This document shows positions 52,936-60,489 of a stretch of 64,000 nucleotides of DNA, in pieces (position 1 is the stretch's first letter; every line of letters starts with the position of its first letter). The stretch is from Planotetraspora mira (lineage in GTDB: Bacteria > Actinomycetota > Actinomycetes > Streptosporangiales > Streptosporangiaceae): contig NZ_BOOO01000014.1 of the NCBI RefSeq assembly GCF_016863275.1, positions 1 to 64,000 on the forward strand, in the 5' to 3' direction. A program made the translations under genes and the position numbers. Under the pieces are notes generated by a model. It had not been told where the DNA came from and searched no databases. It worked only from the letters and a program-made list of their open reading frames with translations.

Positions 52936-53780
52936 ACGGCCGGGCGAACCCGGTGATCTCCGGAAGGCTGCGAGGACTCTCCCTGCACCTCGTCGTGCTG
53001 GTGATCGCGGCGTTCGTCGTCGTGCCCCTGCTGTACGGCGTGCTCGGCGGGTTCAAGGACACCGGCCAGCTCTCCACGAACCCCTTCGGGCTGCCCTCGC
53101 CATGGGTCCCGGAGAACTACACGGACGTCATCATGTCGGCGTCGTTCTGGCGCCAGCTGGGGAACAGCACGTTCATCGCGATCGCGACGACGGTCATCGT
53201 GGTCGGCGTGTCCGCGATGGCGGCCTTCGTGTTCGCCCGGTTCGCCTTCCGGGGCAGGGAGTTCCTGTTCACGCTGTTCGCGGCCGGGCTGATGTTCCCG
53301 TTCGCGGTGGCGATCCTGCCGCTGTTCGTGTTGTTGCGGACCTTCGGCCTGCTGGACAACCCGTTCGGCGTGATCCTTCCGCAGGCGGCGTTCGGGCTGC
53401 CGATGACGATCGTCATCCTGCGCGGATTCTTCCGGGCGATCCCCGGCGAGCTCGAGGAGGCCGCGACGCTGGACGGGTGCGGCGCCTTCGGCTTCTTCTG
53501 GCGGATCCTGCTGCCGATGGCCAGGCCCGCGATCGCGACGGTCTCCGTGCTGGCGGTCGTGGCCAGCTGGAACAACTTCATGCTGCCGCTCGTCGTGTTC
53601 AACGATCCGAACTGGTGGACCATCCCGCTGGGAGTGCAGCGGTTCCAGGGGCAGCACGCGTCGGAGACGGCGCGCATCCTGGCCTACATCGTGCTCGCCA
53701 TGATCCCCGCCCTCGGCTTCTACGCCGTGGCCGAGCGGCATCTGATCGGAGGTCTCACGGCGGGGGCCATGAAGGGCTGA
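52932..53780 (+). CDS. Sugar ABC transporter permease (MalG-type)
   Basis: A 282-residue permease with six spans. The EAA loop is EEAATLDGCGAFGFFWRILLPMARP. It pairs with the MalF-type permease to form the channel. No ATPase gene follows, so this operon probably depends on a shared MsiK-type ATPase elsewhere, as is known in actinomycetes. A modest hairpin follows 12 bases after the stop. Confidence 0.93.
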   Translation: MNGRANPVISGRLRGLSLHLVVLVIAAFVVVPLLYGVLGGFKDTGQLSTNPFGLPSPWVPENYTDVIMSASFWRQLGNSTFIAIATTVIVVGVSAMAAFVFARFAFRGREFLFTLFAAGLMFPFAVAILPLFVLLRTFGLLDNPFGVILPQAAFGLPMTIVILRGFFRAIPGELEEAATLDGCGAFGFFWRILLPMARPAIATVSVLAVVASWNNFMLPLVVFNDPNWWTIPLGVQRFQGQHASETARILAYIVLAMIPALGFYAVAERHLIGGLTAGAMKG

Positions 53781-53792
53781 CCCCAAGACCTT

Positions 53793-53817
53793 GACGCCGC
53801 CTTGGCCCCACGGCGTC
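53793..53817 (+). terminator. Hairpin after the sugar ABC operon
   Basis: Arms GACGCCG (53793-53799) and CGGCGTC (53811-53817) with an 11-base loop. No T tract. A weak terminator is likely. Confidence 0.45.
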
Positions 53818-53875
53818 CGTCGTCGTGTTTACCCTGGCCATAGAGGCAACGGGATCTTGTCACGGGGAGGCCTCC

Positions 53876-54463
53876 ATGGTCGGCATGACATCTGTGGCCC
53901 TGCTCGCCGTACTGGGGACGGGGATCGCCGTGCCCGCCCCGGAGGCGCCGCCGCCGTCGCCGTCGGACTCGAAGGTGAGCGCCGTGATCAAGGATGCGCG
54001 CGGGCAGACCGTCGGGACGCTCCAGATCGAGGACAGCGGGAACGGCAAGTCCCTGGTGACCGTGGCGGTCGCGGGCCTGTCTCCGGGATTCCACGGATTA
54101 CACATCCACAGCAGGGGCGTCTGTGACCCCGACTCGAAGGATCCCGCCACGGGCAGCCCGTTCTTCAACGCGGGCCCTCATCTGGGGGCGGGCGAACATC
54201 CGAACCACACAGGTGACCTGCCGAATCTCCTGGTGGGAGAGGACGGGATCGCCGGCGCCAGCTACGTGACGGACCGTTTCGTCGTCAGGCAGTTGATCAC
54301 CCGGCAGGGCACCTCCGTCGTCATCCACTCGAAGCCGGACAACATGGCCAACATCCCCGACCGGTACAGCCATGACGGGAAGACGGGCCCGGACGCCGAG
54401 ACGCTGAAGGCGGGCGACTCCGGCAACCGGATCGCCTGCGGCGTCATCGGGAGCCGGAGGTGA
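53876..54463 (+). CDS. sodC: Cu,Zn superoxide dismutase
   Basis: A 195-residue enzyme with an N-terminal export segment (residues 1-20, without a lipobox). Copper ligands H76 and H78 are in GLHIH, bridging H102 is in GPHLGAG, and H151 is in VVIHSKPDN. Zinc ligands include H111 and D114 in HTGDLPN, with H108 in the expected third place. Cys83 and Cys188 are set to form the structural disulfide, and Arg185 stands where the active-site Arg is expected. It removes superoxide in the envelope. ATG 53876 is supported by GGGGAGG upstream. It is followed by a strong terminator. Confidence 0.93.
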   Translation: MVGMTSVALLAVLGTGIAVPAPEAPPPSPSDSKVSAVIKDARGQTVGTLQIEDSGNGKSLVTVAVAGLSPGFHGLHIHSRGVCDPDSKDPATGSPFFNAGPHLGAGEHPNHTGDLPNLLVGEDGIAGASYVTDRFVVRQLITRQGTSVVIHSKPDNMANIPDRYSHDGKTGPDAETLKAGDSGNRIACGVIGSRR

Positions 54464-54465
54464 GG

Positions 54466-54504
54466 TTTCCCGCCCCCGGCTGGTGGGAGGCCGGGGGCGG
54501 GAAA
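54466..54504. terminator. Strong bidirectional terminator
   Basis: A perfect 15-bp stem, 54466-54480 with 54490-54504, with a nine-base loop and TTT/AAA ends, directly after the sodC stop. It also faces the end of the convergent SH3 gene, so it can act on both. Confidence 0.88.
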
Positions 54505-54550
54505 CGCGGGGTGGATGGTTCTTGGTGCGGGCCGGGAAGGGTGTTCCGGC

Positions 54551-55168
54551 CTATTTCTGGAGGTAGCGCGACGAGGCCCAGCCCGGCCGGCCGTTGGAGG
54601 ACGTGACCGCGACCCAGCCGCGCCAGGCGCTGCACGCTCCGGCGAAGCGGCCGTCGGCCTGGCCGAGCGTCCCGACCCGCTCGTAGGCGAGGCCCGGCCC
54701 CCGCCTCACCTGGAGGTGGCTGCCCTTGCGCAGGTTGGCGACCCGGTAGGTGCAGGAGAGCGCGGGACGCCGTACGACCGATGGGTGGGGTGTGGGGATC
54801 CGGTACAGGTAGCCGGCGGAGGCCCACCCGATCCTGCCGGAGGAGGACTTCAGCGCCACCCAGCCGTGGGAGGCGCCGCACGCCCCCGCGAAGCGCCCGT
54901 CGGCCACCGTGAGGTCGCCGACGGGCCGGTAGCGGAGGCCCGGCCCCTGCCTGACGTTGAGGAAGCTCGACGGGCGGACCTTGACCACCTGGTAGGTGCA
55001 CGACAGGGGTGGCCGGTACGGTTCGAGCACGGGCTTGGCGACGGGCGCGACGGCGGCCGGTTCGTCGATGGGCCTGTCGGCGGCCCGGGCGGGCGCGGCG
55101 GCGATCATGAGCAACCCCGCGGTGGCGCACAGGGTCAGGGCGGGGATGATCCGCTTGACGATTGCCAC
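54551..55168 (-). CDS. Secreted protein with two bacterial SH3 domains
   Basis: A 205-residue secreted protein. A signal peptide covers about residues 1-31 (basic VKRIIP, then hydrophobic core, APARAAD). Two tandem SH3b repeats of about 65 residues follow, starting at CTYQVVKV and CTYRVANL. Each has a conserved NVRQGPG or QVRRGPG segment, GRFAGAC and a terminal GWAS-YL. Each repeat has two cysteines likely to pair. SH3b domains often bind cell wall. The start is GTG 55168 with AAGGGAG five bases upstream, much better than the ATG 27 bases earlier. Confidence 0.88.
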   Translation of the reverse strand: MAIVKRIIPALTLCATAGLLMIAAAPARAADRPIDEPAAVAPVAKPVLEPYRPPLSCTYQVVKVRPSSFLNVRQGPGLRYRPVGDLTVADGRFAGACGASHGWVALKSSSGRIGWASAGYLYRIPTPHPSVVRRPALSCTYRVANLRKGSHLQVRRGPGLAYERVGTLGQADGRFAGACSAWRGWVAVTSSNGRPGWASSRYLQK

Positions 55169-55443
55169 GGTGGCTCCCTTCGGACGCGTTATCACTCTGG
55201 GTTGTTGACCAGTTACTCTCTGTTTACACGCCGGTCCGTCCGCGCGGGATTTCTTTACCGTTTAATGACGAGCGAGCGGCGAGATGTCCGCGAAAGTCGC
55301 CATTCTCGACGGCTCTTTTCTTTGCGGACCACGGTGTTTCCCGGGACGGCTTCCGGGGGGATCCAGACAGCGGCGGCCGCCCAAGGGACGGTCAAGAAGA
55401 TCTCCCCGGAGTGGCCGCCGCGTCTTCGAGGAGTGGTTGCGAC
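55169..55443. other. Intergenic region with divergent promoters
   Basis: About 275 bases between divergent genes. The part near 55200-55265 is AT-richer (GTTTACACG, CTTTACCGTTTAATG) and looks like the promoter of the SH3 gene on one side and of the ZIP-like gene on the other. I see no clear dyad and no gene. Confidence 0.5.
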
Positions 55444-56580
55444 ATGCCCTCAGCCGACTGGACCCGCGCCGTGGCGACGATGCTGCCTCCGGTGTCGGGG
55501 CGCACCTGGACGGCCGTGCTCCTGGTCTGCGTGTCCACCGTCGCCGGAGCCTGGCTCGCACGGCGCAATTCCCGGCGGCTGACGGCATGGCTGGCGATCA
55601 CGTCGGCGTTGATGCTGGTCACGGCCCTCGTCGACCTGCTGCCCGACGCATGGAGCGACGCGGTCGCCAGCGGCGTCCCCCTGTGGGCCGTGGGACTGGC
55701 GGCGGCCTTCGGCTTCCTCGTGATCACGCACTACAGCCACAAGTCCTGCGCCTGCGACCTGGAGACCGTACGGCAGCGCGTCGCCGAGCACGCGCCCGGG
55801 CGGCACCGTCGTATGCGGGACGCGGTCGGCGCCGCCGTCTTCGGCGGAATGGAGACCGCGGCCGCGCTCACCCTGCACCGGGCGATCGAGGGGGCCACTT
55901 TGGCGCTGAACGCCTCCCTGGTCGTGGTCGTCGCGCTGATGGTCCACTCAGCCAGTGAGGGGCTGGCCCTGGCGGCACTGCTCGACGTGGGCGGGCAGCG
56001 CCTGACTCCGTGGCTGGTCGTCGCCTGCGTGAGCCCGGCCGTGGGTGTCCTCACCGCGACCTTCAGCCCGCTTCCCGGCCAGGTGGTGCCGATCCTGCTG
56101 GGCATGGTGACGGGAGTCGCGCTGCGTACGGCCATCGCCGGCATGCAGCACGCCGCCAGCAGGCACGAGCGGGGCTTCCTGTCCAAGCGCCACCTGGACG
56201 CGGCGGCCGCGATCGTCGTGACCGGAGGCGTCGTCCTCGTGGCCGCTCACGGCGTGCGCGCCCACCGTGAGCAGGACGGGCATCCGGTGGCGAGCGCCTC
56301 GATCACGCCCACGGCCACGCCGGAGAGCACGTCGTCCCCGATGACCCGCGCGGACCTCGGTACCGCCGTGGCCTCCGGCCGGATGAGCCTCGCCGACGTG
56401 CTCCGGGACGATTCCGGCGTGGCGGGCCGGGTCGGCGTCCTGTGGATCCTGCGGCATCTGCCCGGCCACGGCTCGGCCGAGGTCGGCGCCCTGCTGGCGG
56501 CCATCGGCGTCGACGGCAGGAGCCACGTCGGAGATCTCGACTCCCGCGAGCGCAGTGCGCTGGTGAAGACGTTCCACTAG
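55444..56580 (+). CDS. ZIP-like metal transporter fused to an mIHF-like domain
   Basis: A 378-residue membrane protein. Seven or eight spans occupy residues 23-270. The pair of HxxxEG motifs H145-E149-G150 and H168-E172-G173 match the two metal-site helices of ZIP transporters. A His/Cys-rich loop HYSHKSCACD (96-105) lies between spans three and four. A Thr/Pro/Ser linker (282-300) leads to a C-terminal domain, 303-378. It has the order of mycobacterial integration host factor: GRMSLADVL, then LPGHGSAEVGALLAAIGV, then HVGDLDSRERSALVKTF. In mIHF these are the helix-two-turn-helix DNA contacts, though several of its basic residues are changed here. The start is ATG 55444 with AGGAG ten bases upstream. 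It converges on a multicopper oxidase. Confidence 0.7.
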   Translation: MPSADWTRAVATMLPPVSGRTWTAVLLVCVSTVAGAWLARRNSRRLTAWLAITSALMLVTALVDLLPDAWSDAVASGVPLWAVGLAAAFGFLVITHYSHKSCACDLETVRQRVAEHAPGRHRRMRDAVGAAVFGGMETAAALTLHRAIEGATLALNASLVVVVALMVHSASEGLALAALLDVGGQRLTPWLVVACVSPAVGVLTATFSPLPGQVVPILLGMVTGVALRTAIAGMQHAASRHERGFLSKRHLDAAAAIVVTGGVVLVAAHGVRAHREQDGHPVASASITPTATPESTSSPMTRADLGTAVASGRMSLADVLRDDSGVAGRVGVLWILRHLPGHGSAEVGALLAAIGVDGRSHVGDLDSRERSALVKTFH

Positions 56581-56608
56581 ACGACCGCGCTCTTGGGAGA
56601 TCCACGAC

Positions 56609-58603
56609 CTAGCCGCCGTGCGCCCCGTGGAACGGCGTGGTGACCCCTTCGTACGCCAGGTGCAGGGCCATGCCCTGGTCGGCGTGGACGAGGTTGTGGC
56701 AGTGGTTCATCCACAGGCCGGGGTTGGTGGCGCGGAAGGCGACCTCCCACACCTCGCCGGGCTGCAGGTCGAAGGTGTCCAGCCACAAGGGGCTGCCGGT
56801 CGGTGCCCGCCCGTCGCGGGAGAGCACCAGGACACGATGACCGTGCAGGTGCCACGGGTGGATGTCGCGGCTCCGGTTGACCACGGTGAGGCGGACGAGA
56901 TCGCCGGTCGACACGACCTCGGTCGGGATCGAGGGGAACGCGTGCCCGTTGACCGTGTACGCGTACATCGGCCGCCCACCGGCCAGGGAGAGGCCGCGGT
57001 CGAGCACGAGGGTGAACCGGCGGTCGAACGTGTCCGCCGCGGTTATCGGCGTCGTGGCGGGCGTGCCGTACGTGGTGAGATCCAGGTCGGGCCAGCCGGT
57101 CGTGTCCTCTTTCGCGTCCTCAGTCGCACTGGCCGTCGCGTTGGCCGCCGTGCCGGCTGTCGCGCTGGCTGTCGTCGACGTCGCGGCGGCCTGCCGCGTG
57201 AGCCGTACGGACGGGGTTCGGTCGTCGGTGTTCAGCACGACGTCACGGGCGGCGGGCATGACGAAGGTCAGGTCGTACCGGCCGCCGGCGGGCAGGCGCA
57301 GGCCCATCCGGTCGAGTTCGCCCGGGCCGTTCAGGTCGGTGCCGTCGACGGCGACGAGCCGGTACGGCGTTCCGGTGAGGGTGAACCGGTGCGGGGTGTT
57401 GTCGGTGTTGATGAGGCGCAGCCGTACCGGTGTTCCAGGAGCGACGCGCTGGTCGAGCGGCTGGTCGTGGTCGCCGAAGACCGTCCGGCCCGCGAACGTG
57501 TGGACGGGGAGGGTCAGATCGACGCCCGCCGAGGGTGGGCCGACGACCAGCGTGCCGTACAGGCCCATCCTGACGCCGAGGTCGGAGACCTCATGGGTGT
57601 GGTACCAGAAGGTCCCCTGCCGGTCGGCGAGGAACCGGTAGACGAACTCCTGCCCGGGGAGGACCGCTTCCTGGGTGAGCCCCGGCACGCCGTCCTCACC
57701 AGCCGGTACGTCGTAGCCGTGCCAGTGCAACGTCACCCCCGACCGGATGTTCGCGTTGCGCAGCCGCACCTCGACGAGATCGCCCACGTTCGCCGTGATC
57801 GGCGGGCCGGGGACCTGACCGTTGAAGGTCCACGCGTCGACCTTCCGCCCGGACGACAGGGTGATGGCGGCGGTCTCCGCGGAGAGCGTGTAGCGGCGGA
57901 CGACGCCGCCCGCCGCGGGTGTGGCCGGCCCTCGTAACGAGGTCACCGGCCGGCCCTGCGGTTTCGCCGGGGAGCCGGCGGCCATCGCGAGATGACCCAT
58001 GCCACTGTGGCTCAGGGTGTGGTCGAGGCCGTCGTCCATCGCCGGGGAGGGGAAGAAGGCGAGCCCCGTACCCGCCAGGCCAGTCACGAGCGTGATCGCG
58101 ATGACGATCCGCGGCGATCGGCCGGGACCCGCGACGATCCGCCAGGTGACCAGCATGGCGACGGCGACGACGGCCACGGTGACGAGGGCGGTGCTCAAGG
58201 TCGCGGGGTAGCCCATCAGCAACGTGACGGCCAGACCGCCTGCCGCCGCGTATCCCGCGCCCAGCAGCGCCACGACGACGGCGGGCGATCCGGCGGCGCC
58301 GGCATCCGCCTGGGAACGGGCCGCCCTGACCAACGGGGGAGCGGCCAGTGCGGTCGCGGCCACCCCGGTGACCAGGAGCAGCGGCAGGGCGACCGTGACC
58401 TTCTCCTGGACGAACCACCAGCCGGCGCCGGCGAGCCCGCCCACGACGCCCGCACGGGCGAGCGAGGCGAGCACCGCCGCCGCGAGGAGGGCGAGCGCCG
58501 TCCTCGGGCGACGGGACGCGGCCGCCACGCCGGCTCCCAGCCACGTCGCCGCGGCCAGAACCGCGGCGAGCAGGTCGAGCGTCATGAGCAGAGCGGTGGT
58601 CAT
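56609..58603 (-). CDS. Membrane-anchored multicopper oxidase
   Basis: A 664-residue protein with two parts. The first 185 residues hold five or six spans. A linker follows, containing a His/Asp/Met patch (MDDGLDHTLSHSGMGHLAMAA), then a cupredoxin-type oxidase. Type 2/3 copper motifs are HWHGYD and WYHTHE; HPWHLHGH and HCHNLVHADQGM (634-645) give the type 1 centre with Cys635, His640 and Met645. A low-complexity Ala/Thr linker splits the oxidase domains. It may oxidise copper(I), phenols or metals outside the cell. ATG 58603 overlaps the preceding gene stop (ATGA), so the two are coupled. Confidence 0.88.
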   Translation of the reverse strand: MTTALLMTLDLLAAVLAAATWLGAGVAAASRRPRTALALLAAAVLASLARAGVVGGLAGAGWWFVQEKVTVALPLLLVTGVAATALAAPPLVRAARSQADAGAAGSPAVVVALLGAGYAAAGGLAVTLLMGYPATLSTALVTVAVVAVAMLVTWRIVAGPGRSPRIVIAITLVTGLAGTGLAFFPSPAMDDGLDHTLSHSGMGHLAMAAGSPAKPQGRPVTSLRGPATPAAGGVVRRYTLSAETAAITLSSGRKVDAWTFNGQVPGPPITANVGDLVEVRLRNANIRSGVTLHWHGYDVPAGEDGVPGLTQEAVLPGQEFVYRFLADRQGTFWYHTHEVSDLGVRMGLYGTLVVGPPSAGVDLTLPVHTFAGRTVFGDHDQPLDQRVAPGTPVRLRLINTDNTPHRFTLTGTPYRLVAVDGTDLNGPGELDRMGLRLPAGGRYDLTFVMPAARDVVLNTDDRTPSVRLTRQAAATSTTASATAGTAANATASATEDAKEDTTGWPDLDLTTYGTPATTPITAADTFDRRFTLVLDRGLSLAGGRPMYAYTVNGHAFPSIPTEVVSTGDLVRLTVVNRSRDIHPWHLHGHRVLVLSRDGRAPTGSPLWLDTFDLQPGEVWEVAFRATNPGLWMNHCHNLVHADQGMALHLAYEGVTTPFHGAHGG

Positions 58604-59046
58604 GAGGCGTGCGCCGCCGTGTTCCGCGTGTCGCCCGCAGCCGTGCCCATGGCGAGTCGTCGTGCCTGGCGGAACACCATGGCCGAGACCGCCGCGATCG
58701 CCATTCCGTTGATCGCGTGCAGTCCGAGGACCGCGAGTGAGGCAGGGGTGGTGTTGCCCGAGCTGTCGTTCAGGGCGTTCCCGAGCGCGATGATCAAGAC
58801 CTGCACGATGATCAGCCCGAGCGGGAGGATGGTGAGCCCGATCGTACGGCCGGGCGCCTTGGAGAGTGCCGCGGCCACGGTGGCCAGCAGCGAGAGGATC
58901 GGAATGATCATCATGCCGTTCATGCTGTGCAGTGCGAACGAGTCGTCCTCCTGCGGCTTGTCGAACGCGCCGACGGCCGCGAGGTACCACTGCACCATGA
59001 CGGCGGCCAGCATCAGGCCGGCCAGGCCGAGATAGACCTTGCGCAA
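58600..59046 (-). CDS. DUF6220-like membrane protein, partner of the oxidase
   Basis: A 148-residue protein with four spans (about 5-24, 43-63, 68-90 and 105-125). HSMNGMM and LHAINGMAI are a repeated motif with His and Asn in helices, which could bind metal or heme. This pattern resembles DUF6220. The start is TTG 59046, supported by GAAGGGAG six bases upstream. It is the first gene of a two-gene operon with the oxidase; both probably work on copper or redox at the membrane. Confidence 0.75.
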   Translation of the reverse strand: MRKVYLGLAGLMLAAVMVQWYLAAVGAFDKPQEDDSFALHSMNGMMIIPILSLLATVAAALSKAPGRTIGLTILPLGLIIVQVLIIALGNALNDSSGNTTPASLAVLGLHAINGMAIAAVSAMVFRQARRLAMGTAAGDTRNTAAHAS

Positions 59047-59164
59047 GGCGTGCTCCCTTCAACGTGGACCAACAGTGGCGATGGTGTCCCGGCATGGGTC
59101 GCCCCGTCGTCCGCCGCCCGGCGACACATCGCCTACTGCCCAAGGAGTACGCCCTCCCCCTCGG

Positions 59165-59183
59165 CTACTACCCCTCCAGTAGT
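59165..59183 (-). promoter_or_regulatory. ACTAC-N7-GTAGT dyad upstream of the oxidase operon
   Basis: ACTAC (59167-59171) and GTAGT (59179-59183) are inverted repeats, with a second shifted pair CTACT/AGTAG. They lie about 120 bases before the operon start. The half-site resembles BlaI/CopY-type boxes (TACTAC), which would suit copper or cell-wall regulation; this match is suggestive only. Confidence 0.35.
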
Positions 59184-59202
59184 CCCCCTCCTCTCAGCTG
59201 GC

Positions 59203-59678
59203 CGTGATCATGCACAGGTTCGTGATCACGCCCCCTGACCGGCCACGACCCCGAGCGTGATCATGCACAGGCTCGCCGGCGCGGTGCCTGAGCAGCGGAA
59301 ACGTATGCCGTGATCATGCGCAGGTTCGGGAATGTGCCGTGTGACCTGCGTAAACATCGTCCGTGATCATGCATTTGGGAAGGCGGCTGCCGGACGCGAA
59401 CGACATGCGCTCTTCCGGGGCCGCGGTTGAAATCGCGGTCGGGGTCGCAGGTTGTGCATGATCACGGACGATGTTCGTCCAGGTGGTGCCGTAGACAGCC
59501 GAACATGCGCATGATCACGAATGGTGTTCGCGCAGGTCGTGCCGTACGTGACCGAACTTGTGCATGATCACGCCGGAGGTCTGGGCAGGTCAGGGCGTGT
59601 ACGGCCGAACCTGTGCATGATCACGCGGAAGGTTTGGGCTGGCCGGGGGGTGTGATCACGAACTTGTGCATGATCACG
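59203..59678. repeat. 53-bp-periodic inverted array of a 20-bp box
   Basis: The box CGTGATCATGCACAGGTTCG or close variants starts at 59203, 59256, 59309 and (degenerate) 59362. The inverse box ends at 59466, 59519, 59572, 59625 and 59678. Every step is exactly 53 bp, five helical turns. The 33-bp stretches between boxes are not random: they share GCAGGTC-like cores and mirror each other about 59440.5. For example, the stretch at 59223-59255 matches 59626-59658 inverted. There is no coding potential. The centre (59374-59451) has no box at the expected position 59415. It lies between the oxidase operon promoter and the end of the STAS gene. Confidence 0.95.
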
Positions 59679-59727
59679 CGGGGGGGTGGGGGTTCTGGGT
59701 GGGGGGGCTTGAGCTTGAGCTTGATCC

Positions 59728-60084
59728 TTAGCTTGATCCGGAGGTTGACGCTGAGGCCAGGGCTTCGTCGAGGGTGGGGTAGATGGGGAGGCGGCCGGTG
59801 AGGCCGAGTATGTGGAACAGGCGCCGGATGTTGGGCAGCAGGCCGCAGACGGCCACCCGGTCGCCTCGCCCGAGCCGGCCGTACGCGTCGAGGATGACGC
59901 GGAGTCCCGCGCTGTCGAGGAAGCGGAGATCGGTGAGATCGAACAGCAGTCGCACCGCTGGCCGGTCGAGGAGTTCGTCCACCTGGGCGCGGAACGCGGG
60001 CTCGGTGATGATGTCGATCTCCCCGCTGACGGAGACGACCGTGAACGGCGGGTGCGTCTCAACGGTCACGCGGAAGTCGCTCAT
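59728..60084 (-). CDS. STAS-domain anti-anti-sigma factor
   Basis: A 118-residue STAS protein. The core is VVSVSGEIDIITEPAFRAQVDELLD, with the phosphorylatable serine in DLRFLDSAGLRVIL. Such proteins are dephosphorylated under stress and bind anti-sigma kinases, freeing SigB/SigF-type factors. No anti-sigma kinase or sigma gene is adjacent. ATG 60084 is preferred: GGAG lies six bases upstream. ATG 60090 overlaps that box. The gene is monocistronic. Confidence 0.9.
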   Translation of the reverse strand: MSDFRVTVETHPPFTVVSVSGEIDIITEPAFRAQVDELLDRPAVRLLFDLTDLRFLDSAGLRVILDAYGRLGRGDRVAVCGLLPNIRRLFHILGLTGRLPIYPTLDEALASASTSGSS

Positions 60085-60489
60085 ATCCATCTCCGCAAAC
60101 AGGCAGGAAGTCAGGCGGTGCGTCGTACGTAGTAGCGACCACATCCAGATCACAGGCGATCAACGTAAGAGGGGGACGACGGAGTGTCTCGGTCTCCACT
60201 CCAAATTGGAACTGTTCTTTTACTTGAATGAATCCAGTTAATTGTTAGAATTGCTGCGTACCCGTTGACTTGTGTCCGGGATTCGAGCAGGTGACGCATC
60301 GCCTGGCGTCTGCACCGGGCCGGCGCGAAGGCGGCCTGGAGCCGCGAACACTCGCAGGCGGACCTGGGTCCCGCGTCACGGGTGCGGCGAGGTCATGAAC
60401 ATCGACGGCCGTCGGCATCAGTAAGTCCCTCCCCGTGAAGCCGGATAAAAGAAGATCGCATACAGTATACGGAATACCAAGGAGGAAGT
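60085..60489. other. Intergenic region, AT-rich in part, no gene seen
   Basis: About 400 bases between divergent genes. From 60190 to 60260 the sequence is far less GC-rich than anything nearby (TACTTGAATGAATCCAGTTAATTG), as is usual for promoters or a scar of transfer. It includes a TCCAAATTGGA palindrome (60200-60210). Near the histidine kinase start, ACAGTATACGGAATACC (60462-60478) could include a -10 element. A 102-codon minus-strand frame (60245-60553) overlaps the kinase start and has no ribosome site or similarity; I do not call it. Confidence 0.5.
60200..60210. promoter_or_regulatory. TCCAAATTGGA palindrome
   Basis: An 11-bp perfect dyad in the AT-rich part of the region before the STAS gene. 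It may be an operator or promoter element; no regulator is assigned. Confidence 0.3.

Noticed and set aside
59203-59678. CRISPR-like repeat/spacer layout (20-bp repeat, 33-bp spacer)
   Set aside because: Spacers are related to each other and mirror-symmetric, the orientation flips in the middle, and no cas gene is near. It is a diverged tandem/inverted repeat, not CRISPR.
60190-60260. AT-rich patch as a transfer scar or insertion-sequence remnant
   Set aside because: It has no terminal repeats, target duplication or transposase remains. A promoter region explains it better.
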